Source: an uncultured Lamprocystis sp.
Lineage (GTDB): Bacteria; Pseudomonadota; Gammaproteobacteria; Chromatiales; Chromatiaceae
DNA: 44,426 nucleotides
NCBI RefSeq assembly: GCF_903933125.1
Contig: NZ_CAIZIZ010000320.1
Coordinates: 1 to 44,426, forward strand
Reading direction: 5' to 3'
A program made the position numbers and the translations under genes. The notes beneath the pieces are model-generated. The model searched no databases. It was given only the letters and a program-made list of their open reading frames with translations, and was not told the DNA's origin. Positions 17,566 through 26,547 of the stretch are shown piece after piece (position 1 is the first letter of the stretch; every line of letters begins with the position of its first letter).

Positions 17566-18660
17566 CTATTGGATTGCGTCGGCTTCGGAGATAATGTGCA
17601 TAAAATTCTCCACCACCTGGCCCCAGGGCGATACCAGTGCCTGCGCACGGATCCGCGCGTGAACACCCATCCGGGCGCGGTCCCGGTGGGTAAAATAATC
17701 GCAAATGGCCTTTGCGAACTCCGCTGCATCGCCTTTCGGGACAATATACCCTGCCTCCCGGTCGCCACCGAGCAGTTCCTTGGCAACGCTGAAGTCGCTC
17801 AGCAGGACAGGCAATCCGTGCAACATGGCCTCCGCCACGACCATGCCGAAACCTTCGGAGGTGGAGGCAAAGGCAAAGAGCTGCGACGCACCGAGCAAGC
17901 CACTGAGTTCGTCCCGGGGCTTCCACTCATCCAGGATGACCCGGCCGGAAAGGCCAGCCGCGGCGATCTGTTCCCGCAGCCGCGCCACGTAAGCCGGACC
18001 AAACTCCAGGTTACCGATCAGGCGCAGACTCAGGTGTTGGGCCAGTTCGGGCGCTATCGCCTTGACCTGGGCCAATGCCTCGATCAGGACATGGAAGCCC
18101 TTGCGTTCCCCGTAGTTCGCCACTGACACAATCTGTGCGGGTAGGCGGCAGGCATCGGCCTGCGGCACCTCCGCATCCGCCCAATCGCACCCGGGATAGA
18201 CCACCCGCCCCCGCCGGCGATTGTAGAATGGGCCGAGGTCTTCCCGTAGCATCGTTGCGCTCACGGCGATGTTACGGTGGGCCGGGAGCACCGCCGCCCA
18301 GGTCAGCCCGCGATGAAGCGCCCGCGAGGGTAACGAGGCGTAGGTGTCCCAATAGCAAAGCTGGGCGAAGCTGATGAACTTGAAGGGCGTGAGAAGGCGA
18401 AGCGGCGCCATGACAGGCCATAACCATCGGTAAAGCCAGGTATCATAAATGACCACACGTGCTTTCCCACGATACTCCCGGAGCAGGCGGTAAAAGGCAC
18501 GGCCGCCGGCAACCAGGGACTGGGCATGGATATCCGGCAGAAAGAGGACTTCGACGGACACGCCTCGCGCCCGCAAGCCTTTCACCAGATAACTGTTGTA
18601 GATCTCTCCGCCCGTGCGTGGTGCTGCTGGCAGCGCCGGCAGCAGGAAAATGGCATCCAT
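17566..18660 (-). CDS. GT4 family glycosyltransferase
   Basis: 364-aa GT-B enzyme. It opens MDAIFLLPALPAAPRTGGEIYNS, has a donor-domain start at IVSVANYGERKGFHVLIEAL and the E-x7-E region EGFGMVVAEAMLHGLPVLLSD. GGAG lies 9 nt before the ATG. The gap to the GT2 gene upstream is 45 bp and to the flippase downstream 114 bp, so the three minus-strand genes (GT2, GT4, flippase) are probably one transcript. Sugar specificity is unknown. Confidence 0.87.
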   Translation of the reverse strand: MDAIFLLPALPAAPRTGGEIYNSYLVKGLRARGVSVEVLFLPDIHAQSLVAGGRAFYRLLREYRGKARVVIYDTWLYRWLWPVMAPLRLLTPFKFISFAQLCYWDTYASLPSRALHRGLTWAAVLPAHRNIAVSATMLREDLGPFYNRRRGRVVYPGCDWADAEVPQADACRLPAQIVSVANYGERKGFHVLIEALAQVKAIAPELAQHLSLRLIGNLEFGPAYVARLREQIAAAGLSGRVILDEWKPRDELSGLLGASQLFAFASTSEGFGMVVAEAMLHGLPVLLSDFSVAKELLGGDREAGYIVPKGDAAEFAKAICDYFTHRDRARMGVHARIRAQALVSPWGQVVENFMHIISEADAIQ

Positions 18661-18705
18661 CCGCTTAACTCCACGCGCCAGCGTGGCGCCTTGGTGTTTT
18701 CGACG

Positions 18706-19605
18706 CTACCATCGGCTGTATTGTCCAGTACGCCATGCCGAGGCAATCATCCCATGTTTACGACCCAGCCGGTGAAGAAAATCCAGTTTCGCGTTAATGC
18801 GTTCAGACCGGGGCTTGACGGTGATACTGACACCGGCGTAATGGGCACCGCAGCGTGTCAGGTCGAGGACTTCCCAGACACTCGTCTTCCAGTGCTTGGC
18901 GGGCAGCACGCCACCCCACTTTTCGGCCAGGTATGCCGCTGCGCGCGCGTTCTTTGATGACTGCCTGAACAGTCCCCTGACGCTGGAGCGGTGGTCGTGG
19001 TAGACCAGTGCGTCGGTCACCAGTGCGAGACGCCCCCCGGTCGCCTCGATAATGCGCCAGGAAAGGTCGCAGTCTTCACCGCACAGAAGGCTTACGTCGA
19101 ATCCGTTGACTTTCCAGAAGTCAGTGCGGCGGAAGAAGGCGTTGGCTGTCTGCACATAGGGCCGGAAGGCGTTGGCCAAGGCTGCCCGTGCGTCGAGAAT
19201 ATTCCGGGAGTTCATCCACTCCTGTATCTCATTCTTGGGTTCAACGCCCTTGATGAGCCCCGCCACCCCGCACACTCCAAGGTCCGCAAGGGGTACAACT
19301 CCCAACACGAGCCAATCGGGTGTCACAACACAGTCGGCATCGGTGAACGCCAAAATATCGCCGGTGGCCGCCCGCGCCCCGGCATTGCGGGCGGCCGAGG
19401 GGCCGCGCACCGCGCGCTCCTCCATCAGGGTGATGCGTGGATAGTTGCGAACGATCTCGGCCGTGCTGTCATCGGACCCGTTGTCCACAACGATAATCTC
19501 GTGCGGCGGGGATTGCGCCGAGAGTCTCAACAAAGACTGGACACACCCCTCGATGGTACGGGAGGCGTTGTAGGCAGGAACCACGACAGAGACTGCTATG
19601 GACAT
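18706..19605 (-). CDS. GT2 family glycosyltransferase
   Basis: GT-A fold transferase, 299 aa from ATG 19605; a longer frame upstream is unlikely. Motifs: SVVVPAYNASRTIEGCVQSL (nucleotide binding), VVDNGSDDST, FTDADCVVTPDW (the DxD-type metal site, DAD) and GEDCDLSWRI (the ED catalytic base). GGGTGA lies about 6 nt before the start. There is no membrane segment. It is the first gene of the short minus-strand run GT2-GT4-flippase and should build part of the repeat unit in the cytoplasm. Confidence 0.88.
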   Translation of the reverse strand: MSIAVSVVVPAYNASRTIEGCVQSLLRLSAQSPPHEIIVVDNGSDDSTAEIVRNYPRITLMEERAVRGPSAARNAGARAATGDILAFTDADCVVTPDWLVLGVVPLADLGVCGVAGLIKGVEPKNEIQEWMNSRNILDARAALANAFRPYVQTANAFFRRTDFWKVNGFDVSLLCGEDCDLSWRIIEATGGRLALVTDALVYHDHRSSVRGLFRQSSKNARAAAYLAEKWGGVLPAKHWKTSVWEVLDLTRCGAHYAGVSITVKPRSERINAKLDFLHRLGRKHGMIASAWRTGQYSRW

Positions 19606-19938
19606 GAAAGATTCACCCTTGCGTGCCTGATCTTCCCGCGGAAAATTCAACATCGTCCCGTGCGACCCTGCACTTAATTTCCCACTTTATCATGCAGCCT
19701 ATGGTGGCACAGACCCCCAGGTCTGAGCTACAGTCAGCTGCGGCGGAATCATCGAACGGCGCTCCTTACCGTTGGTTGTTTCGCGCTTCCCAGGGTACGT
19801 ACTTCGGGGTCCCTGCCACGCTCCCCGCGGCCAATAACCAATCGCTACACACGGCCTTGGCGGCAATCGTGATCAAGGTCCGCGGGAGACAGCAGGTCAG
19901 CAAGAACGGTGTTACTGTTGTGGGAGAGCATCAGGGTA
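19606..19938. other. 333-bp divergent intergenic region
   Basis: Gap between the divergent GT2 and acyltransferase genes. It holds a small hairpin CAGACC-CCCA-GGTCTG (19710-19725). I see no convincing promoter or gene. Confidence 0.5.
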
Positions 19939-20952
19939 ATGTCTTACGCAGTCTTCAAGTCCACGCGAAACTTTGGTTCCCTTGACGGATTGCGCGCGGT
20001 CAGTATTCTTGCTGTCATTTGGCATCATTCGGCCCGTCATTTTTTTCCCGGCGTCACCATCGCCGGGCACGGCAACCTTGGCGTCAATCTTTTTTTTGTG
20101 ATCAGCGGCTTTCTGATCACCACCCTGTTATTGCGCGAGCAGGAGCGCACCGGCACTATTTCCATTCGGAAATTCATGATGCGGCGCGCCTTGCGCATCT
20201 TCCCCCTCTACTATACGGTTTTACTGTTATACCTCGTACTCGTGCTTATCGCGGAAAGGGGGACTGCGCCGGGAACGGCGTTCATGCATAATTTCTTTTT
20301 CTTCGCTACCTACACGTCCAATTGGTTTGTGCCCCTGCTGGATGCGCGCGTCATCTTTTATTTCTCCTGGTCGCTGGCGGTGGAGGAGCAGTTCTATCTG
20401 GTCTGGCCCTGGATCGAAAAATTGCTGGGACGATTATTTTCTCCCTTATTGCTTATCGCCGCACTGATTGTCGGATTAGCCGAGGCGGACATCAATTTTT
20501 TCGCTTGCATTCTCTTGGGTGTGGCGCTGGCACACTTGCTAAACCATCCGCTTCATTTTCAATGGACTCAGGCGCTGCTTGCCCCTCCCCCGATGGTACT
20601 GATCTATCTTGTTTTGACATTAGTCGCTCTGATGATTCCGGGAATGCCGATCTACATCATTTACCTGGCACTGACGTTGCTGTTGGGTGCCTGCGTGGTA
20701 CGAGAGGATCACCTGCTTGCACCGGTCCTACGCTTCCGACCCCTGGTTCTGATCGGCCGGATCAGCTATGGCCTTTACCTGCTGCATATGCTTGCATATA
20801 ACCTTGTAAAACGAGGACTTGGACAATGGATCGGGGACCAGCCCTGGATGCTTTTTGGAATGACAACCTTGGTTGGCACAGCGATGGCCTGGGTAAGTTT
20901 CCATTATTACGAAAGCTATTTCCTGCGTCTCAAGGCACGTTTCGCGACTTGA
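19939..20952 (+). CDS. Acyltransferase 3 (OafA-like) membrane protein
   Basis: Integral membrane acyltransferase of 337 aa with about ten hydrophobic helices. The family signature is clear: FGSLDGLRAVSILAVIWHHS (with the HH of the active site), GVNLFFVISGFLIT, RRALRIFPLYY, FSWSLAVEEQFYLVWPW, and ISYGLYLLHM near the end. It lacks the extra SGNH domain of longer family members. It would move acetyl or another acyl group across the membrane onto the polysaccharide. ATG 19939 was preferred to an upstream in-frame start at 19909. The sequence is AT-richer than its flanks, suggesting separate acquisition. Confidence 0.9.
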   Translation: MSYAVFKSTRNFGSLDGLRAVSILAVIWHHSARHFFPGVTIAGHGNLGVNLFFVISGFLITTLLLREQERTGTISIRKFMMRRALRIFPLYYTVLLLYLVLVLIAERGTAPGTAFMHNFFFFATYTSNWFVPLLDARVIFYFSWSLAVEEQFYLVWPWIEKLLGRLFSPLLLIAALIVGLAEADINFFACILLGVALAHLLNHPLHFQWTQALLAPPPMVLIYLVLTLVALMIPGMPIYIIYLALTLLLGACVVREDHLLAPVLRFRPLVLIGRISYGLYLLHMLAYNLVKRGLGQWIGDQPWMLFGMTTLVGTAMAWVSFHYYESYFLRLKARFAT

Positions 20953-21003
20953 TGCACAGACCTGACCTGGAGTCTTGAACGCCGTTCCAGCAAGGTTTTC
21001 TCA

Positions 21004-23391
21004 TCATTGCGGCACCTGACCCAGGGCGTCAATGTCCTCCTTGAGCCCAGTCTGTCGCAATAACCCAAAGGCCAGGCCCACCTGGGCGTATTCCGCCACC
21101 GTGGGCTCTGACATTTGCGGCAACCCGCGGGCGTCGGTGTAGCGGCGCAGAACCGGGTAGAGCTGCCTGTACACGGCCGGATCGGAGGGTAGCTCTGTAT
21201 TGGTCATCTCGGGGGGTAGGTAGGCAGCGGTCACTGCCTTCAGTTCCGGCCAGAGTGCGGGGAGATGAAAGTGTGGTCCATGGACCGGGATGCCTTTGAG
21301 GGGGTCACCGGGAACCCCGGCGCCGATGGGAACCCAGCGCTTGGCGAGCTTGGAGAGGGGGAAGCGGGGGGACCTGGCCCCGAAACCGGTGAGGTAGCTC
21401 AGTGATTGGGGATTCGCTCCGAGCTGGGGGTGGGGGCTCTGCCAGGCCCAGTCCAAATACTCGGTCTTGCCGGTGAGCCGATAGGCTTGGAGGAGGGGCA
21501 AGGTGGCGCGGGTGGAGTGGGCGAAGGTGCCCCAGCCGACCCAACCGATGGCATGATGGGCAGGCGCCCGGTAAGGATTCTCATTGACCTTGCGTACCCG
21601 CCAGTCCGCTGCCGCGATGAGGTGTTTGCGAGCCGCAGCCAGCAACTGCGCATTCTTTTTGTCACCCTCGGTGAGCAGGTATGCCCATAGCCCGGCAAGT
21701 GCAAAGTAATTGAAGCTCACCCCAGCGGTAGGATCGATATTGACCTGTGGCAGGAGATCCTCAAAGGCGACGCGATAGGACGCGTCACCGGTGGTGCGAT
21801 AGAGCTCGGCGGCGGCCCACAGCCGATTGTCGCGGACTGAGGTATCCGAATAGCTACCGGCGTGTACATCGGCGGGATTCTGGTAGCTTTGCCCCTCCGC
21901 GGGCCAGTCAGCGTGGCTGGAGAGAAAGTCCCAGGCACGCCGGGCCGCGGCCAGGGCCGCGTCGGCGCGTGCCGGACGGTAGGCGCGGATCAGCCGCGCG
22001 TGCAGGGCGCAAGCGGCAGCGAAGGCGGCGGTGGCATGGCTGGTTTTCTCGGCCAGCAAGCGTGGGGCCGCGATCCGATGCGCCGGGACATCGTCCCAGC
22101 GACGGCTGGCGACGCGGAACCAGACCCCCCCGTCCGCCGGGTCTTGCATCGTGAGGAGCCAGTCCAGACCCCACTCCAGTTCATCCAGCACGTCTGGGAT
22201 GCTGTTGTCCGACTCGGGGATGTTCAGGTCACCGTCGCGGAAGCGCTGCGGGGCCAGGTCCAGGGCGGCCCCGACCTGGTACCAGACCGGGGCCGCGTTG
22301 GGGACATACTGGCCATAGTCGCCCGCGTCGAACCAGCCGCGGCGGACCGGGTGCCGGGAATCGGGGCCGGTGTCCGTGATGCTCCCAGCGCCCAGTGGTG
22401 AGGATGCCACGACGGAGTGGAATGCAGCATCCATCGCGGGCGGAACACCGCCTTCAGGACGTTCGTAGCCAGGCTCGGCCCAGGGTGCGACTACAGAGGT
22501 GGAGTTGCGGCTGTGGTAGAAGATGCGCATGACGGCGCGGTAGGGGGCATCATAGAGGTCCGCGGCGATGGCAAAACGGTCCGATACGCCGATCCCTGGG
22601 ACGCTTAGCCGGTAGCAACCCGGCCGGTCCAGGGCGGTGAAATCCAACTGGTAAACATCGTTGCCGCTCCAGGGGTCCGCCGGGGCCGTAAGGCGGGCTT
22701 GGCCGCTGAAGACCGACTCGCCGGTCGCGATAGAAACGACCTCGAACCCGGTCGCGTCCACTGGTAGGGGCCCGGCGGTGCCCAGCCAATTGCCGAGGAA
22801 GGCGATCTTTGTCGTACCCGGCGCATAACCGACCTGATCGACCTGAATGGAGCCGGAAACGCGCTCCGGCTCGAAGCGCACCGGGACGCAGTGGCAGGCG
22901 GCCCCCGGATCTGCGGTGACACCCAGTGCCGCACAGGCGTCCAGTCGATAATCGAGGCCAGGGCGCAGCGGCTGCGCGAAGAGCAGATGCAGGCGGGTCT
23001 CCACCAGCGGCCGCTTGGCGGTATCGAAGCCGACGACCTGACGGTCCAGGCCCACCCCAATCGCGGCCTGGTGGCGAGTCGCGTCGGTCGCAGGGGTGAG
23101 CCGGTATTGGGCAGGTTCGCTCGTTGCGCCGGGGGCAAGTTGGGTGTCGTTATTCAGTGTCTCGAAGCCCAGGGAGATGGCCCGCGCCGAACGCGTCTCC
23201 ACGTAGCGAATCGGTCCCTCGGCCAGGGGTTGCACCTGACGCCCGGTGGTATCGGCCAGGGGCGAGGTGATGCCACGTTCGATCGCGGCCTGGCCCTGCC
23301 TGGCGGCCCACCCGAGCCCAAACAGGGCCGCCAGAACGCAGAGCGTCGCGCCGCGTGCGCGCTGGGGGATGCCAGGCTGCCGCTTCATCAA
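21004..23391 (-). CDS. Secreted glycoside hydrolase family 9 protein (endoglucanase-like)
   Basis: 795-aa exported protein. The N-terminus (MMKRQPGIPQRARGATLCVL...) is a signal peptide. An N-terminal Ig-like domain of the CelD type follows (IQVDQVGYAPGTTKIAFLGN). The catalytic (alpha/alpha)6 barrel starts around GWFDAGDYGQY (about residue 350, catalytic Asp pair DAGD); the acid Glu is probably E762 in SEPTVAEYA near the C-terminus. GH9 enzymes cut beta-1,4-glucans and related polymers. In a polysaccharide cluster it may trim, release or recycle the polymer rather than degrade plant cellulose. It runs convergent to the acyltransferase gene and is 57 bp from its upstream neighbour. Confidence 0.88.
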   Translation of the reverse strand: MMKRQPGIPQRARGATLCVLAALFGLGWAARQGQAAIERGITSPLADTTGRQVQPLAEGPIRYVETRSARAISLGFETLNNDTQLAPGATSEPAQYRLTPATDATRHQAAIGVGLDRQVVGFDTAKRPLVETRLHLLFAQPLRPGLDYRLDACAALGVTADPGAACHCVPVRFEPERVSGSIQVDQVGYAPGTTKIAFLGNWLGTAGPLPVDATGFEVVSIATGESVFSGQARLTAPADPWSGNDVYQLDFTALDRPGCYRLSVPGIGVSDRFAIAADLYDAPYRAVMRIFYHSRNSTSVVAPWAEPGYERPEGGVPPAMDAAFHSVVASSPLGAGSITDTGPDSRHPVRRGWFDAGDYGQYVPNAAPVWYQVGAALDLAPQRFRDGDLNIPESDNSIPDVLDELEWGLDWLLTMQDPADGGVWFRVASRRWDDVPAHRIAAPRLLAEKTSHATAAFAAACALHARLIRAYRPARADAALAAARRAWDFLSSHADWPAEGQSYQNPADVHAGSYSDTSVRDNRLWAAAELYRTTGDASYRVAFEDLLPQVNIDPTAGVSFNYFALAGLWAYLLTEGDKKNAQLLAAARKHLIAAADWRVRKVNENPYRAPAHHAIGWVGWGTFAHSTRATLPLLQAYRLTGKTEYLDWAWQSPHPQLGANPQSLSYLTGFGARSPRFPLSKLAKRWVPIGAGVPGDPLKGIPVHGPHFHLPALWPELKAVTAAYLPPEMTNTELPSDPAVYRQLYPVLRRYTDARGLPQMSEPTVAEYAQVGLAFGLLRQTGLKEDIDALGQVPQ

Positions 23392-23448
23392 CAGGCGCCG
23401 GTAACGGGCATGACCCAGGCAAGTCGCGCGAACAATTCCATCGGCCGG

Positions 23449-24579
23449 TCAATCCCGCAAGCCAAGTCGTTGCAGAATGTTGCCGATATGGCCTACGAGG
23501 CGCTTCTCCCGGTAATAGCCGACATAGGCTTCACGGGCGTTATCGACGATGCGTCGACGCTCACTTTCATGCTCCAGATAATAGCGGCATTGATCGAGCA
23601 TGTCGCTCATATCCCATTTCAACGGCACATAGGTCTCATTGGGCACCAGTATATCCGGTTCGGTGCGAATGTGCTCCACCGCAGGTTTCATCAGCAGTGC
23701 GCCGAAGTACATGGCCTCGTAGTCCTTGGGTGTGTATTCACACCAGCCTGACGGCGAGACGAAGATTCGGCTTTGTGCCATCTCGCGATAGTACTCGGAA
23801 AACGAAACTCTGGCGGTGGACGAGACAACCTGATACTTGTCAGCCAATACGTTGAGTGTGTTTATAGTGTATTCGCGATGCTTGCGGGTCCAGCCTTTGT
23901 AGAGGGTTGCGCGGCAATAGACGTCGATGCTGTGGCGACGCCGACGGATGGCGTCAACCGCCGCCTTCGCCTTGGCGACGGCAAATGCATGTGGCCGATC
24001 CTTGCCGAGCAGGACAAGATTCGGCTTACCCTCGGCAAGATAGATCATTCGCTTCCAGAGGCCGAAGTTCCATCCGAGCATGAGCTTGGATTCCTGCTCC
24101 GACGCCAGCTCCGATTGAAACAGATCGGTCCAGATCTCCGACAAGATGCTGTCCTCAGCCATGCCGACCTGGACTAGGTGCTCGATAAATTTTGACCCGC
24201 CAAGGAAGCGCCGGCGATAGTCATCCGGATCGGTATTAAGGTATTGCTTCAGATACAAGTCAAGATAGGGGAGGGCGCCGAAAAATGCTGACTGATTGCC
24301 GTCGCCATAGTCGAAATGGACGATCTTCTTACCCGGGCAGTCGCGTCTGAGTTCGCGATAGAAGTCGTTGAGCTTGTGCCGGTCGGTATCCCAGGGGACA
24401 GAGATGATCAGCAACTCGCCGTCGAAGGCTCGGGCCTGTTGCAACTTGTCCTGAAGCCCGTTGTTGACGATCTCTGTGGATTCGAGTCCGAAACAGGACT
24501 TGAGCTCCTTATGGTAGTGAATAAAGGGGTACAGGGAGCCGTGGCCAAAACCCGTATTGGATAGCACCAGTGCCTTCAT
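23449..24579 (-). CDS. Glycosyltransferase-like protein (CgeB/GT-B type)
   Basis: 376-aa cytoplasmic protein, AT-richer than most neighbours. The C-terminal half has a GT-B donor-domain pattern: RIFVSPSGWCEYTPKDYEAMYFGALLMKP followed by VPNETYVPLKWD and a final region of charged helices. This pattern resembles the CgeB / 'glycosyl transferases group 1' domain. The N-terminus MKALVLSNTGFGHGSLYPFIHYH is less typical. GGAGA lies about 6 nt before the ATG. A sugar-transfer role is likely from fold and location, but donor and acceptor are unknown. Confidence 0.65.
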   Translation of the reverse strand: MKALVLSNTGFGHGSLYPFIHYHKELKSCFGLESTEIVNNGLQDKLQQARAFDGELLIISVPWDTDRHKLNDFYRELRRDCPGKKIVHFDYGDGNQSAFFGALPYLDLYLKQYLNTDPDDYRRRFLGGSKFIEHLVQVGMAEDSILSEIWTDLFQSELASEQESKLMLGWNFGLWKRMIYLAEGKPNLVLLGKDRPHAFAVAKAKAAVDAIRRRRHSIDVYCRATLYKGWTRKHREYTINTLNVLADKYQVVSSTARVSFSEYYREMAQSRIFVSPSGWCEYTPKDYEAMYFGALLMKPAVEHIRTEPDILVPNETYVPLKWDMSDMLDQCRYYLEHESERRRIVDNAREAYVGYYREKRLVGHIGNILQRLGLRD

Positions 24580-24998
24580 CGCAATCTCCGGCAGATTGTC
24601 GTGCCGGTCCGGCGCGACGGTCAGCTGGCTACAGCATATCGTCCTTGAGGTTATGGCGTCCGGACCCCGCGGCAGGCTTTGCTCATCACTCGGTTAAGTC
24701 CGGGTGCGACGCCTGGTAACGGTCCGGCGCGAGAGCGGCAGGGACCCCGAACTATCTCACCCTGTGAAAAAACGCAACCGCGGGCAACAAAAACATTCGA
24801 GTATTCTGCCAAACTTGACTGTAGCTCAAACTTGGGGTCGGTGTCACCATCATCGCACGGGTAGCGGCCTGCAGATTTTGAGGCGGCACCCGCGCTTGGG
24901 GCGGGTGTCAACACTGGGATAGCCAAGCGTGCGCGAAAGTTGGACAGCCGCAAGTTTTCTTCTATCCATCAAGATCCTTACGGGGGACCTCGAGCAAC
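24580..24998. other. 419-bp divergent intergenic region
   Basis: Gap between the divergent GT-like and Wzy-like genes. It holds a hairpin CACCCGC-N7-GCGGGTG (24887-24907). TTGACT at 24812-24817 could be a -35, but no matching -10 follows. I see no convincing gene. Confidence 0.5.
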
Positions 24999-26468
24999 AT
25001 GACACTGCCGCCGGAACTCTTCCCGGAGTCCATCAGCGCGAAACAGATCGTCTTTGTTCTGATGACGCTGGGCTGGTTTGCGGCGGCGATTCCCGCGACC
25101 TTGCGATTCGCTTGGATGGACCGTGTCTGCATCGCCGGTATCCTTTTCATGGCGATCAATCCGATCGATGTCACCTTCTTCAGCTACACCAAATACCGTG
25201 GCGACATTCGTGGCATCGAATTTGGAGTCCCAGATTGGCTGACGATGACCTTGATCGTCGCCATGAGTTTTGCACCACGCTGGCAGCGGCGCAAATTCCA
25301 CTTTCGCAACCCCAATGAAGTCATCATGTGGGCCTACCTCGGGTGGTGCATTTTCTCCATCTTCGTGGCAATGATCCCGCAGTTTTCTTTCTTTGGTGTG
25401 ACGCGACTGATCAGGGCCTACGCCCTGTTTTTCGTGGCGTTCAATTTCATCCGAAGCGAGGACGACCTGCGCTTCGTCATCTGGACCGTCGTCGGCCTCA
25501 CCTTCTACAGCTTCGTGCAAGTCATGCTGGACAAGTATGTCCGCGGAATTTATCAGACACGCGGCTCCTTCGACCACCAGAATACCTTGGCAACGTTTCA
25601 AAACATCATGAATTTCATCGCTTTCTCGGCATTGATGGGCGATACCGGGAAGGTCTTTGATCGGTGGACAAAAATCTATTGGGGGGCCGTCGCAACAGGC
25701 TCTTTCGTCACGATTGCCACCCTATCCCGCGGCGGCCTGATGACCATGATTATGGGCTATGCCATCATCACTCCCCTGCTGTTTTGGCTTAAGCAGGATG
25801 GGCAAAAAGTCAAAAAGAAATTCAAGGCGATCGGGGTCATGTGCCTCGCGGCGCTGCCGGCACTGGCAGTCGTCCTGCCGCAGATCATCCGGCGCTTCAA
25901 CGAGGCGCCAGAGGCGTCCGGCCATGCCCGTGACGTTTTCAATGTGATGGCCAAACAGTTAGGCGACACGCACCTCTTCGGCATCGGTCTCAATAATTAC
26001 TCCTTCGCCGGCGCCTATATCGAACAGTTTCGTGAACAACTGCCGCCCGTCGACCAAGGCGGGCTGGCGCACCATATTTACTGGCTGCATTATGCCGAGC
26101 TTGGCATCGTCGGCGCTGCCCTTTTCATCTTGCTCATGCTGGGATTTATTGCAGTGATGCTGCGCTTCATCCTGAAGCGCAAAGACGGCCTGGAGCGGGT
26201 GTTTGCGATCGGCGTGCTGGCTGCCTTCATCATTGCGATGTTGATCGGCACCCTGGAGTGGAACTGGCGCCAGACCCAGATGACCCTGACGTACATGATG
26301 TTTGCCGGTTTTGCCTGCTCCCTGCCGCGGGTGGAGCGCGAGCGGCTGCGCGAGGAGCGACGCAAGAAACAACAGTTACAGGTCATGATGGTCTATGCGC
26401 AACGGGGGCGACGCGGTACCGGGATTCAAACGGCAGCAGGCACTGGAAGACTCGGATCCAGGCGCTGA
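24999..26468 (+). CDS. O-antigen polymerase/ligase-like membrane protein (Wzy_C family)
   Basis: 489-aa integral membrane protein with about ten to twelve helices. The large periplasmic loop typical of the family contains RGSFDHQNTLATFQN, and GIGLNNYSFAGAYIEQFREQ followed by LAHHIYWLHYAELGIVG is characteristic of O-antigen ligase/polymerase proteins. In this context it most likely polymerises flipped repeat units (Wzy). The C-terminal tail is strongly basic (RVERERLREERRKKQQ). It is on the plus strand and ends facing the Wza-type gene. Ligase activity is the main alternative. Confidence 0.85.
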   Translation: MTLPPELFPESISAKQIVFVLMTLGWFAAAIPATLRFAWMDRVCIAGILFMAINPIDVTFFSYTKYRGDIRGIEFGVPDWLTMTLIVAMSFAPRWQRRKFHFRNPNEVIMWAYLGWCIFSIFVAMIPQFSFFGVTRLIRAYALFFVAFNFIRSEDDLRFVIWTVVGLTFYSFVQVMLDKYVRGIYQTRGSFDHQNTLATFQNIMNFIAFSALMGDTGKVFDRWTKIYWGAVATGSFVTIATLSRGGLMTMIMGYAIITPLLFWLKQDGQKVKKKFKAIGVMCLAALPALAVVLPQIIRRFNEAPEASGHARDVFNVMAKQLGDTHLFGIGLNNYSFAGAYIEQFREQLPPVDQGGLAHHIYWLHYAELGIVGAALFILLMLGFIAVMLRFILKRKDGLERVFAIGVLAAFIIAMLIGTLEWNWRQTQMTLTYMMFAGFACSLPRVERERLREERRKKQQLQVMMVYAQRGRRGTGIQTAAGTGRLGSRR

Positions 26469-26547
26469 AAATCGCGAGGGTGTCACGGCCTGCCATGGTG
26501 TCACCACACTGACCTGCGCTGATTCCGGCCGGTCCTGGCGTCGGTGG

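Noticed and set aside
24588-24607. GGCACG...CTGC on the minus strand resembling a second sigma-54 promoter
   Set aside because: The spacing between the GG and GC doublets is one base too long and the -12 half is poor.
24855-24868. GGGTAGCGG resembling the RfaH ops element before the Wzy-like gene
   Set aside because: Only part of the GGCGGTAGCGT core is present and there is no surrounding JUMPstart sequence.
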